A stretch of 64,000 nt of DNA, from assembly GCF_026151205.1 (NCBI RefSeq), contig NC_087078.1, positions 8,448,675 to 8,512,674 of the forward strand. Direction: 5' to 3'. This DNA comes from Bolinopsis microptera (taxonomy: Eukaryota; Ctenophora; Tentaculata; Lobata; Bolinopsidae). Positions 55,186 to 64,000 of this stretch are shown here, piece by piece. The notes beneath the pieces are model-generated. The model saw only the letters and a list, made by a program, of their open reading frames with translations. It had not been told where the DNA came from and did not search any database. Every line of letters begins with the position of its first letter. The stretch's first letter is position 1. A program made the translations under genes and the position numbers.

Positions 55186-55355
55186 AAAGCGTAAAATACT
55201 AAAGCGTAAAATACTAAATCCATCACTCAAAGCCGGGAAGGTCACGTATTCGGTATTGCAGATAAAACCTCTCACGTGAGAGGTTTTATCTGCAATACCG
55301 AATACGTGATCTTCCCGGCTTTGAGTGATGGATTTAGTATTTTACGCTTTGTTTC
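55186..55355. repeat. 170-bp near-perfect palindrome
   Basis: Two arms of about 85 bp meet at CTCTCACGTGAGAG (centre 55275). Arm sequence includes AAAGCGTAAAATACTAAATC and TTCCCGGCTTTGAGTGATGG with one visible mismatch (GGTCACG against CGTGATC). A second, 35-bp palindrome around ACGGTACCGT (55153-55187) abuts it. Confidence 0.9.
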
Positions 55356-55359
55356 AAAT

Positions 55360-57454
55360 TCAGGGAACACTCAACAGTCTTTTTTTGCCAAAAGTCACCT
55401 GAGTCACCTGATCGGACAAACGTCTGATACTACTTTTGTTGGGGTGCTTTTGTTTATTTTGAATTGATCTGCTTATATCATTATTTATAGCTATCAGTGT
55501 TATTACCTAAAGTTGACGACGAAATGAAATCCATCGGTTTATAATTATAACGAACAAGATTAGCAATACTAGTGCGGAGTGCCCAACTCAGCTTAATAAG
55601 CACGCCGAAGCCCAATTGACTATTGCGTCATTTTCATAGTTCATTTTGGTATAAATAACTAAATAATCATCATTAACGTTCGTACTATCCTAACATATTC
55701 ATAATAAGGTCATTACCTTCGTGGTCGATCACCCCACCATAATTGTGACCATTCACAAACAGTCTACATCTCACTAAGCTTCATGTCGTCTACATCTCGT
55801 TACATCACTTACCAGTCAGCCAATTATCTCACCAGCGGGAGCTCACTCAAAATAGCTTCTTTTCCTGGCACACACCACGTGACCTCACTTTCTCTCTAAA
55901 AACTTAGTCAGAACGTGATCTAACCTTAACAGGTAAACGTGAAGTTCCTAACGTTCCCCTCCTTCTTCTCTTCTTAAAAACATGAGGAGCCGGCGGACCC
56001 GCATTGTAACGCGTCTTATCATGTAGTAGTTATCATAACCACATTACGTAACACACACACATTACACACTGTAACCTGCATGTCACGTGACAAGCTTGCA
56101 GCAGCAGGAAACTAGCGGCTCTGTGCTGCTGCACGTATCATGTGTGCATAAAGCAGCACCAACTTCTACCTGCTGTTTGTCCTAGACTATATTATCGTGT
56201 GCTATTTTTAGATCCTCCACTGCACGACTTGTCCTTGCTCCTTGCACGTACTACTGAAGATATATCTGCTACACTGCATAGGACTATTTCGGTGGTACTG
56301 CCCGTTTATTTTAGAAGTTCGCGTTACTTCAGCTGAGACTGTGATTATTCCTGTTGGAGCTGGAATCCAATATAAGGCTGGACCTGACCATGATGGGCAT
56401 AAATGAATCTACAAAGTCACTGCTCAGGTCAGTTTATTGCTTGTTGTACGTCAAGTGTGTTAAATGTGATTTGCTGCTATCTTGGTTGTGCTATTTTCAG
56501 GTACAGCTGCATGTTTTAGTATCTGCCATCTGGAATATGCTTGGAACAGTTTTTAAGATTCAGATTGTGTCGAATCGTTAAGATAAATAACCACAAAACT
56601 ATTTTATAAGTTCTTTTAGTTGTAATTGTGTTACTCTGTGGTTTACTTGCTCCGTACTGTATCAATTAATCATAAACCTTACTTTGTTATTATAGTATTA
56701 TGACTTTGTTATTACTTTGTTGTAACTTTGTTATGATTTTGTTATGATTAACTACGACCTGTTTTACAATGCTAGACGCCTTTGCACAATCCCACTGCTA
56801 CTTTACTGATTAAATATTTGTGCGTATTCCTGTCATTAATTAATATTTTGATTCGTTATCTTCAACCCCGTACAAATGCTACAAATCCTCATATTATTAA
56901 TGATGATCAGCACTCTAAATTTACTGTTTAAGGTAATGACTAATGATATAATTATGTAATTGTTTATTGTAAGTATATATTATCTATCTTTAAATTGATT
57001 GTATTCGAATATCATATTAATAAAATACTGAAAACTTAAAATGTTTATGGTACATTTTTATGATATCTATATTTTAAGCTGCAACCTTTTTAGTCCATTA
57101 GAACAAACTTTATAGTATGCCTTGGTTGCAGGATCGTTCCAGTTTCCACTAATAAGCTATAGGTGCACTTAGGGACCGATATAATTGCTAAGTTCCTATG
57201 ACCAGTTTACTCGTCATTTGGTGTTTCGGTGTCCCTAATTTTGTTTACACTCATAAGTCACTTTTGTAAAGGCATGTACATTCTTGTGAAAAGGCCCTTT
57301 AGGTGTGAAATTGATCTGAATCGGTGTATTTTTGGACGCTGATTCCGAATCACCCCACATGACGTAGGGTAAAAATGCTTCCACGGAGAGTTATGGGCAA
57401 AAAACCGTTTTGGTCACGTGACAGGCTAGCAAAACATGAATTCGATTGTTTAGG
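55360..57454. other. No gene seen
   Basis: About 2.1 kb without a convincing frame, splice pair or RNA gene. Short GTCACGTGAC-type palindromes occur at 56084 and 57415. The small frames at 56142-56336 and 56354-56581 show no motif. Confidence 0.5.
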
Positions 57455-57592
57455 GCTCGGGTTAGGGTTAGGATTGTGGTAAGGGTTATGGTTAGCTTCG
57501 GGGTTATGGTTATGGTTATGGTTAGCTTCGGGGTTATGGTTATGGTTATGGTTAGGGTTCCGGTTAGGGTTGGGATAAGGGTTTATGTAAAA
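57455..57592. repeat. Degenerate telomere-like tract (GGTTAGGGTT/GGTTAT)
   Basis: TAGGGCTCGGGTTAGGGTTA opens a tract of TTAGGG and TTATGG repeats, with a duplicated TTAGCTTCGGGGTTATGG block. It is interstitial, like the CCCTAA tracts at 20911 and 29719, and does not mark a chromosome end. Confidence 0.8.
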
Positions 57593-57734
57593 CCGTTTTG
57601 TACGGCTGCAAAACCATAAAAACCAAAGTCACGTGAAATTTTTGGGCGAGCGAATTAGTAAGAGCCGTCTTCCGGCGTATTTTCTTTGTAATAAAATTAA
57701 TAAAAATGATGTACTACTTTTGATGATACAAACT

Positions 57735-57980
57735 CAAAGTTACTGGACCATTATTACCAAGGTTACTGTAGCAGTATTATCAAGGTTACTGTACCATTAT
57801 TATCAAGGTTACTGTACCAGTGTTGTCAAGGTTACTGTACCAATGTTACCAAGGTTACTGTACCAGTGTTGTCAAGGTTACTGTACCATTATTATCAAGG
57901 TTACTGTACCAGTGTTGTCAAAGTTACTGTACCATTATTATCAAGGTTACTGTACCAGTGTTGTCAAAGTTACTGTACCA
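57735..57980. repeat. 23-bp minisatellite, left part
   Basis: Units such as TTACTGTACCATTATTATC+AAGG and TTACTGTACCAGTGTTGTC+AAGG alternate for about ten copies. The same two unit types in the same orientation resume at 63362. Frames in the array (Leu-Leu-Tyr-Gln repeats) are not genes. Confidence 0.92.
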
Positions 57981-58022
57981 TCTTACTATATATAAAGCGA
58001 GACGATATATATATATATATTA

Positions 58023-59601
58023 TGATTGGCTACTGGGACACGTCATACACACGGTTGGATTGTTAATTCGGTTGAAGTACCTTTACATCCATTATCACCA
58101 TAATCTGAACATGATTTATTAAAAATTTGCAATATCGAAAACGAAAAATCTGAATAAACTGAAAATTTTAAAACTGAAAGCTGCACTCAATTGATGGAAG
58201 GCAAAAATTTACTCATAACTAGCAAGGTAATAACTACAAATGAACAGCAGATTTATAAATCTGCTGATAAAAATTAGATAAAAGACAAGGTAACTGATAA
58301 GAGTTTTAAAATTACACGTAAGCAGATAAATTGTCTAAAATTTCTGTCTCAAATCAAGTTTATAGTGCATCATGAATTTAGGCTTGTTCGATCAAAGTTA
58401 TATTAGGAGATATTAGGAAAATAGTTCGGTCGGCCGGAAGGGAGTCCAGACTGAGTGTGGTGTGGAGGCAGGATCACCGAGAGACTCGAGATGCTTGTGA
58501 GAGTAGTGTACTCATCTAACCGCCATCCAGTATGTGCCACCGGTAGAAATACATATATTATGATTGGCTACTGGGACACGTCATACACACGGTTGGATTG
58601 TTAATTCGGTTGAAGTACCTTTACATCCATTATCACCATAATCTGAACATGATTTATTAAAAATTTGCAATATCGAAAACGAAAAATCTGAATAAACTGA
58701 AAATTTTAAAACTGAAAGCTGCACTCAATTGATGGAAGGCAAAAATTTACTCATAACTAGCAAGGTAATAACTACAAATGAACAGCAGATTTATAAATCT
58801 GCTGATAAAAATTAGATAAAAGACAAGGTAACTGATAAGAGTTTTAAAATTACACGTAAGCAGATAAATTGTCTAAAATTTCTGTCTCAAATCAAGTTTA
58901 TAGTGCATCATGAATTTAGGCTTGTTCGATCAAAGTTATATTAGGAGATATTAGGAAAATAGTTCGGTCGGCCGGAAGGGAGTCCAGACTGAGTGTGGTG
59001 TGGAGGCAGGATCACCGAGAGACTCGAGATGCTTGTGAGAGTAGTGTACTCATCTAACCGCCATCCAGTATGTGCCACCGGTAGAAATACATATATTATG
59101 ATTGGCTACTGGGACACGTCATACACACGGTTGGATTGTTAATTCGGTTGAAGTACCTTTACATCCATTATCACCATAATCTGAACATGATTTATTAAAA
59201 ATTTGCAATATCGAAAACGAAAAATCTGAATAAACTGAAAATTTTAAAACTGAAAGCTGCACTCAATTGATGGAAGGCAAAAATTTACTCATAACTAGCA
59301 AGGTAATAACTACAAATGAACAGCAGATTTATAAATCTGCTGATAAAAATTAGATAAAAGACAAGGTAACTGATAAGAGTTTTAAAATTACACGTAAGCA
59401 GATAAATTGTCTAAAATTTCTGTCTCAAATCAAGTTTATAGTGCATCATGAATTTAGGCTTGTTCGATCAAAGTTATATTAGGAGATATTAGGAAAATAG
59501 TTCGGTCGGCCGGAAGGGAGTCCAGACTGAGTGTGGTGTGGAGGCAGGATCACCGAGAGACTCGAGATGCTTGTGAGAGTAGTGTACTCATCTAACCGCC
59601 A
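58023..59601. repeat. 538-bp tandem repeat, three copies (last partial)
   Basis: Units start at 58023, 58561 and 59099 (TGATTGGCTACTGGGACACG) and are essentially identical. The block is bordered on both sides by (TA)n. The third copy stops at CATCTAACCGCC before (TA)n, so the CATCCAGTATGTGCCACCGG linker of about 35 bp is present only between units. On the minus strand the start (GGCGGTTAGATGAGTACAC) faintly resembles a tRNA-derived head; that is weak. Parts of the unit (AAACTGAAAGCTGC, TTTACATCCATTATCA) resemble the PLE 3' flank at 59640-59840, so these may be non-autonomous relatives. Confidence 0.88.
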
Positions 59602-60002
59602 TATATATATATATATTTCATGGCTGGACTTCTACACAATAAAAGAAAGCGGTTGTGATTAGATCGTCGAAAGTCTTTGCATCATTTATTTACATCAATT
59701 CTGAGAAATTATATCATTAAAGTAACTACAACAAATACGAATCATATACAATTGAGAATAAATACAAACTAAAAGCAGTGGGAAAATCCGATGAACTGAA
59801 ATTTAAAAAAGAAACTGAAAGCCGTTAAAAATGTACTCTTATCTTATCTCTTATCTAAATACTGATAACTGATTCTCGGAAAATCACTTTAAATCACAAC
59901 AAAAAACCTGTAAAATTAATACTAAAGTAAAAAATGTAGTATGCACGTCTCTGGAATAATGGTATAACTAAATAAAATCTACAAAATATACTAAAACTAA
60001 AA

Positions 60003-62456
60003 CTAAGCTCCGGCAGATTTAAAAAGTATATGGTTACTATCAAGGGTGTTCATACCCCCAAACCGTTCAAGGGTTTTCAATTGGGTCTGGTAGAACCCCT
60101 CTCTAGCTTCCATAGCCTTTTCTTTGTCTGCTTTACTAATATTAGGCTCAAATACTAAAGCGTCTACTATAATGACAGAAAGGTGCTTACTAAGTGAGGA
60201 ATTATAGGAGGCTATGGTGCTAAAATCTAAATCATGATCAATATCTAAAAAATGGTTAACTAATTTACAACTTCTTATACCTTTCTTTATGTGACTCTTA
60301 TGGTTAGAGAATCTCTTAGGGAGATTTGAGGTAGTATAACCGACATACGACTGTTTACAAGTCTTACACTCCATTAAATAAATGAGGTTATAACTCTGAC
60401 AAGATATATACTTAGTTATAGGGAAAACTTGTTTAGAATGGTGACTACTAAAGTTGGAACAGGGGGACAGGAAATTTTGCTTACAAACATAGCATTTACC
60501 ACAAGCATGGCACCCTGGGTCGACAGCCCCGGGAACCGCCCTTAGACTTTCGGAGTCTGGTTCCTGGATCTGACTTGCAGTTGTTTCTCTCTCATTATCA
60601 CAGTTTAAAGTTCCACTGGCACGGTACTTATTGTGTACAAGCATGCCACCGATAGTTTGATTCTTTCGATGACTCACGAATACACTGTCCGCACGTACCA
60701 GCTTCTTCAGGGCCGGATCAAGGTTGAGAAGGTGCTTATACTTATGGATAATGCCCCCCATGTTGGGAAGTGCTGGATTTTGATCCATCACCATGGGTAT
60801 TAAACAGGCAGTCGACTCATCCTTGTCTTTAAGGGTATACAAGTTTTTCCTATTAGCTATATCACTAAATTTGTTAAAGGCATCTTCTATAATACTGGAA
60901 TGATAACCTCGGGCTAGAAGGTAACGTGTATAGACCTCTCTCTGCTCCAAGAAGTTAGTGTCTTCACTGTTGTTCTGTCTCACCCGCCTCGCCACTCCAA
61001 AAGGTATGTTTTTTACAACATGGTTCCTATGGCATGACGTGGGGATAAGGTAGCAGTGGGTGTCACTAGGTTTAGAGTAGAGTTTGGTGTGGACAACATC
61101 ACCAACAGCATAGACATAGGTGTCTAGAAACTCAACGCCGTCCCTAGAGTAGTCGTAAGTAAACAAAAGGTTTGGGTGGATACTATTGAGCCATTCCATG
61201 AATTGTAATAGTTCCTCAACAGTACCGGGCCAAGCCATATAAATGTCATCACGTAATCTACCCCAGAATGCTGGTCTATGAGGCGGGCCATATTCTAGAT
61301 CTCCTTCGTTAACTAAGATATCAATCTTATCCATAGCACAATCAGCATACTCACATGAGTTCTTAGGACCCATCGCTGCTCCACGCTCCTGGCGGTATGT
61401 TATACCGTTAAATGAAGCAATGTTGTAATCAAGAGTAATTTCTAGTGCTCTAATAATGCATTCTGTACTAAACAATTGATCACCACTACTCCTTTTATTC
61501 AGGTGCTTAGTGCATTGTTGGATCCCCATATCCCTAGGAATGTTGGTAAACATGTTAGATATATCGATGGCAACATGTATAACCTCCTTTCCCAACAATA
61601 TGCTAGACTCGTTCAGGCTATCAATCTTCCTCAGAAAGTGAGGGGTATCAATAATTCTATAATTCAAAGTGGCCTTCTTCAATTCATACGCAGTCAAGGC
61701 AGAAAGGTTTTCAATGTATGAACCACAGCCGGTGGTAATCATCCTCCCAGGATACAAAGGCGGTTTGTGTGCCTTGGGATTCAGGTACATGTTTCCAGGC
61801 TGGTTAAGCTCAGTACATGGAATAACCCACTCCTTGACCTTCTTGGACATACCTAATTCATCTTTAAACTCAATTGTCCAATGCGAAATTTTATCAATCA
61901 ATTCTACAACTAAATCATCTACATTATTTACAATACTATATACAGATCTATCATTTAAATGTACACCTATTCGTTGAATATAATCTTCTTCACTAAGAAG
62001 GAAGAATCCTACTCCTTTATCGAATGGTCTGATAACAATGTCTTTCCAACCTTTGACTTCTTTGAGAGCTGCTCTGATGGGCGCAGTGATGTTATCTGGT
62101 GAGACGAATTTCTGAGTTGGCCTGTGGAGGTCTACTTCTGCTCTGCAGCATTTTATAAATGCCTCAAGTGCAGGGTTTTTACAAGATTCGAAAGTACGTG
62201 ATGCATCAGTCTTTATAAGACAACGTTCCATGTCAGTAACTCTCTTATCTGCTTTGTTGGGTCCACATTTAAAGCTATCAAATACAACTTTAGCTCTCAT
62301 TTTAGAAAACCATCTACACAAATCGTTCTCGAAGCGGCTTAGATCTGGTAGGGGAGGTGTAGGTGCAAACTTGTGAGACAAGAAAAAGACATAGAGTTGC
62401 TCTTTACTAAGCTCTTTGTCTGTAAGATTTACAACTGTTCTGGACATGTTTTCCAT
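60003..62456 (-). CDS. Penelope-like element polyprotein (RT plus GIY-YIG endonuclease), intact
   Basis: 817 aa with no internal stop. The N-terminal part has the PLE signature DIVIRPFDKGVGFFLLSEED (about 139-158). The RT follows: MYLNPKAHKPP (223-233), VAIDISNMFTNIP (catalytic Asp298), GAAMGPKNSCEY (359-370), LRDDIYMAW (Asp403, Asp404), FTYDYSRDGVEFLDT, and SKPSDTHCYLIPTSCHRNH with IPFGVARRVR (about 461-493). A linker has the Cys cluster CHACGKCYVC (649-658), then the GIY-YIG nuclease YNLIYLMECKTCKQSYVGYT (689-708) with Arg715. Here RDD replaces the VDD/ADD of many PLEs. PLEs nick DNA with GIY-YIG and copy RNA at the nick. The 3' flank to 59602 has no gene and abuts (TA)n, a common PLE neighbourhood. 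Confidence 0.95.
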   Translation of the reverse strand: MENMSRTVVNLTDKELSKEQLYVFFLSHKFAPTPPLPDLSRFENDLCRWFSKMRAKVVFDSFKCGPNKADKRVTDMERCLIKTDASRTFESCKNPALEAFIKCCRAEVDLHRPTQKFVSPDNITAPIRAALKEVKGWKDIVIRPFDKGVGFFLLSEEDYIQRIGVHLNDRSVYSIVNNVDDLVVELIDKISHWTIEFKDELGMSKKVKEWVIPCTELNQPGNMYLNPKAHKPPLYPGRMITTGCGSYIENLSALTAYELKKATLNYRIIDTPHFLRKIDSLNESSILLGKEVIHVAIDISNMFTNIPRDMGIQQCTKHLNKRSSGDQLFSTECIIRALEITLDYNIASFNGITYRQERGAAMGPKNSCEYADCAMDKIDILVNEGDLEYGPPHRPAFWGRLRDDIYMAWPGTVEELLQFMEWLNSIHPNLLFTYDYSRDGVEFLDTYVYAVGDVVHTKLYSKPSDTHCYLIPTSCHRNHVVKNIPFGVARRVRQNNSEDTNFLEQREVYTRYLLARGYHSSIIEDAFNKFSDIANRKNLYTLKDKDESTACLIPMVMDQNPALPNMGGIIHKYKHLLNLDPALKKLVRADSVFVSHRKNQTIGGMLVHNKYRASGTLNCDNERETTASQIQEPDSESLRAVPGAVDPGCHACGKCYVCKQNFLSPCSNFSSHHSKQVFPITKYISCQSYNLIYLMECKTCKQSYVGYTTSNLPKRFSNHKSHIKKGIRSCKLVNHFLDIDHDLDFSTIASYNSSLSKHLSVIIVDALVFEPNISKADKEKAMEAREGFYQTQLKTLERFGGMNTLDSNHILFKSAGA

Positions 62457-62509
62457 TATATATTTATCTGTGCCATTTTACTGACACCACGGCATCAACT
62501 TTAGGGAAA

Positions 62510-63107
62510 TTGGTAGATCACCGACCGGCTATAAGCCGGTTATAAGCCGGCTATAAACCGGCTTATAGCCGGCTACAATTTTTATAGCCGGCTATAAGCC
62601 GGCTTATAGCCGGTTAGTAGCCGCTTACATTTGTTGTTGAGCGACGGCTATTAGCCGGTTATAAGCCGGCTATTAGCCGTTTAGGTATCGAAAGTGGTTA
62701 TAAGCCGGCTATAAGCCGGCTATAAGATATTAACTTAACTTCATCGTACTGAACTGAGTTAATATCTTATAACCGGCTTATAACCACTTTCGATACCTAA
62801 ACGGCTAATAGCCGGCTTATAACCGGCTAATAGCCGTTTTCACTGAATTTCTTATAGCCGGCTCCTGACTATCGTTCAGTACGATGTAGTTGAGTTAATA
62901 TCTTATAACCGGCTTATAACCACTTTTAATACCAAAACGGCTAATAGCAGGCTTATAACCGGCTAATAGCCGTCGCTCAACAACAAATGTAAGCGGCTAC
63001 TAACCGGCTATAAGCCGGCTTATAGCCGGCTATAAAAATTGTAGCCGGCTATAAGCCGGCTTATAGCCGGTTAGTAGCCGGCTTATAGCCGGTCGGTGAT
63101 CTACCAA
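62510..63107. repeat. 598-bp palindrome of an 11-bp word (CCGGCTATAAG)
   Basis: TTGGTAGATCACCGACCGGC at the left is the complement of the right end. Both arms are runs of CCGGCTATAAG, CCGGCTTATAG and near variants. A few other words (TTTAGGTATCGAAAGTGG, CATTTGTTGTTGAGCGACGG) are mirrored in both arms. Beyond the perfect part, GGGAAA/TTTGGCCC-like ends and CAACTTTA on both sides (62496-62503 and 63114-63121) suggest an inserted element with a 7-8 bp duplication. No coding frame. Confidence 0.88.
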
Positions 63108-63361
63108 CTGGCCCAACTTTAACGCAACTTTCCGCAAAAACCGTAAAAGATATACAACTGAAATTTTGTTGACTGAGTCAAATGCTTTTATGCTTTTCAA
63201 ATCAGCATGAAAAAATAAAAAATTGGCCAAGGAATAATTATTTTAGTGCCCAAAATTTGGACCCCCAAGTGGTGTCAAAAACGCGAATTAAATAGGTAAT
63301 AATTATTTTAGTCTCTTGAGTCTTGACACCACTTTAGAGTAATACGGGTTCCTGCTAGTTA

Positions 63362-63612
63362 TTATAAAGGTTACTGTACCATTATTACCAAGGTTACTGT
63401 ACCAGTGTTGTCAAGGTTACTGTACCAGTGTTACCAAGGTTACTGTACCATTATTATCAAGGTTACTGTACCATTATTATCAAGATTACTGTACCATTAT
63501 TATCAAGGTTACTGTACCAGTGTTACCAAGGTTACTGTATCAGTACTATCAAGGTTACTGTATGTACCAGTGTTACCAAGGTTACTGTACCATTATTATC
63601 ACGAAGGTTACC
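63362..63612. repeat. 23-bp minisatellite, right part
   Basis: Same units and orientation as 57735-57980 (TTACTGTACCATTATTATC+AAGG). One unit near 63560 contains an extra TATG. No gene is seen from 63613 to the end of the window. Confidence 0.92.
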
Positions 63613-64000
63613 TATTTTCAGAGTTAAGTGGTTTAATCGATGTTGTCAGGGGTAATTATAATTAATTATTTTCTTTGAAGTAGCAGTACCAGTACCGTAA
63701 CCAGTAAAACGAAGATTTGCGTGCTACGATCGATAAAGTACCGATTACCTAAAGTATTTATTTATCAGTTACAGTAGATGTACTTACGATAATTAATATT
63801 TAGACTCACTCTAACTCTATTTTGGTACTTGCTTACACCTTCATCAAATCTTTCAACCGCTACAAATATAAGTATTAGATGACAAATTATCATCAACATT
63901 TTCCTTGCAATCCGTGTATTTTGCCTTGACTGCTCGAATCTAAATTTCCTTGTATTATTTTAATCTTTGTCTAATGATCGATATTATTTTCTTATGGTAT

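Noticed and set aside
56142-56581. Two small plus-strand frames
   Set aside because: No motif, no splice structure and no repeat relation.
57633-58122. Leu/Tyr/Gln-repeat frames (also 63405-63665)
   Set aside because: Translation of the 23-bp minisatellite in several phases.
58490-58560. tRNA-derived SINE head with A and B boxes on the minus strand
   Set aside because: Box B would be CTCTCGGTGATCC, too far from the consensus to claim.
58023-60002. Hammerhead ribozyme as found in many PLE terminal repeats
   Set aside because: I looked for CTGATGA ... GAAAC on both strands and did not find a convincing core by eye; a covariance search would decide.

Overview
The window is nuclear DNA of a eukaryote, most likely a marine invertebrate animal. 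The evidence is spliceosomal introns with GT..AG borders, animal-type transporter families (SVOP-like MFS, EamA/SLC35G-like), TTAGGG-type interstitial telomeric tracts, and animal-style mobile elements (several LINEs, a Penelope-like element, two PIF/Harbinger elements). I cannot name the lineage from sequence alone. No bacterial operons, rRNA, tRNA or CRISPR were recognised. Only a small part of the 64 kb is host coding sequence.

Layout. 0-7.5 kb: a LINE reverse transcriptase split by a 5.58 kb array of a 240-bp satellite. Every complete monomer carries the same 56-codon ORF. 8.3-9.5 kb: a foldback element flanked by TTAA. 9.8-10.5 kb: a two-exon gene for a secreted coiled-coil protein with a lectin-like C-terminal domain. 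11.0-13.5 kb, minus strand: the 5' five exons of an EamA/SLC35G-like transporter, with about 100 copies of a 7-bp repeat in one intron. 13.6-17.9 kb: elements and arrays made of short palindromic words, including a 945-bp foldback with a clean 8-bp target duplication.

18.2-45.5 kb: four near-identical intronless-CDS copies of an SVOP-like MFS transporter in direct tandem, each in a 7-9 kb repeating unit. Because the units can be compared, the insertions specific to one unit can be dated relative to the duplication: a LINE with a 9-bp TSD, two 5'-truncated retroelement fragments with 15- and 17-bp TSDs, a 1.16 kb TA-flanked element, a 2.1 kb Harbinger in a predicted 5' UTR intron, and two roughly 2 kb copies of one element in opposite orientation.

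47.5-55.1 kb: a second, nearly complete PIF/Harbinger element (intact transposase, divergent Myb/SANT protein with one homopolymer frameshift) carrying a nested 3.1 kb foldback. 57.7-63.6 kb: a 23-bp minisatellite interrupted by a 5.4 kb block. That block holds three copies of a 538-bp repeat, an intact Penelope-like ORF (RT plus GIY-YIG) and a 600-bp palindrome built on an 11-bp word. Stretches where I see no gene are stated as such in the feature list.

The best candidates for something not described before are the ORF-bearing 240-bp satellite and the recurrent foldbacks built from 10-11 bp periodic palindromic words.
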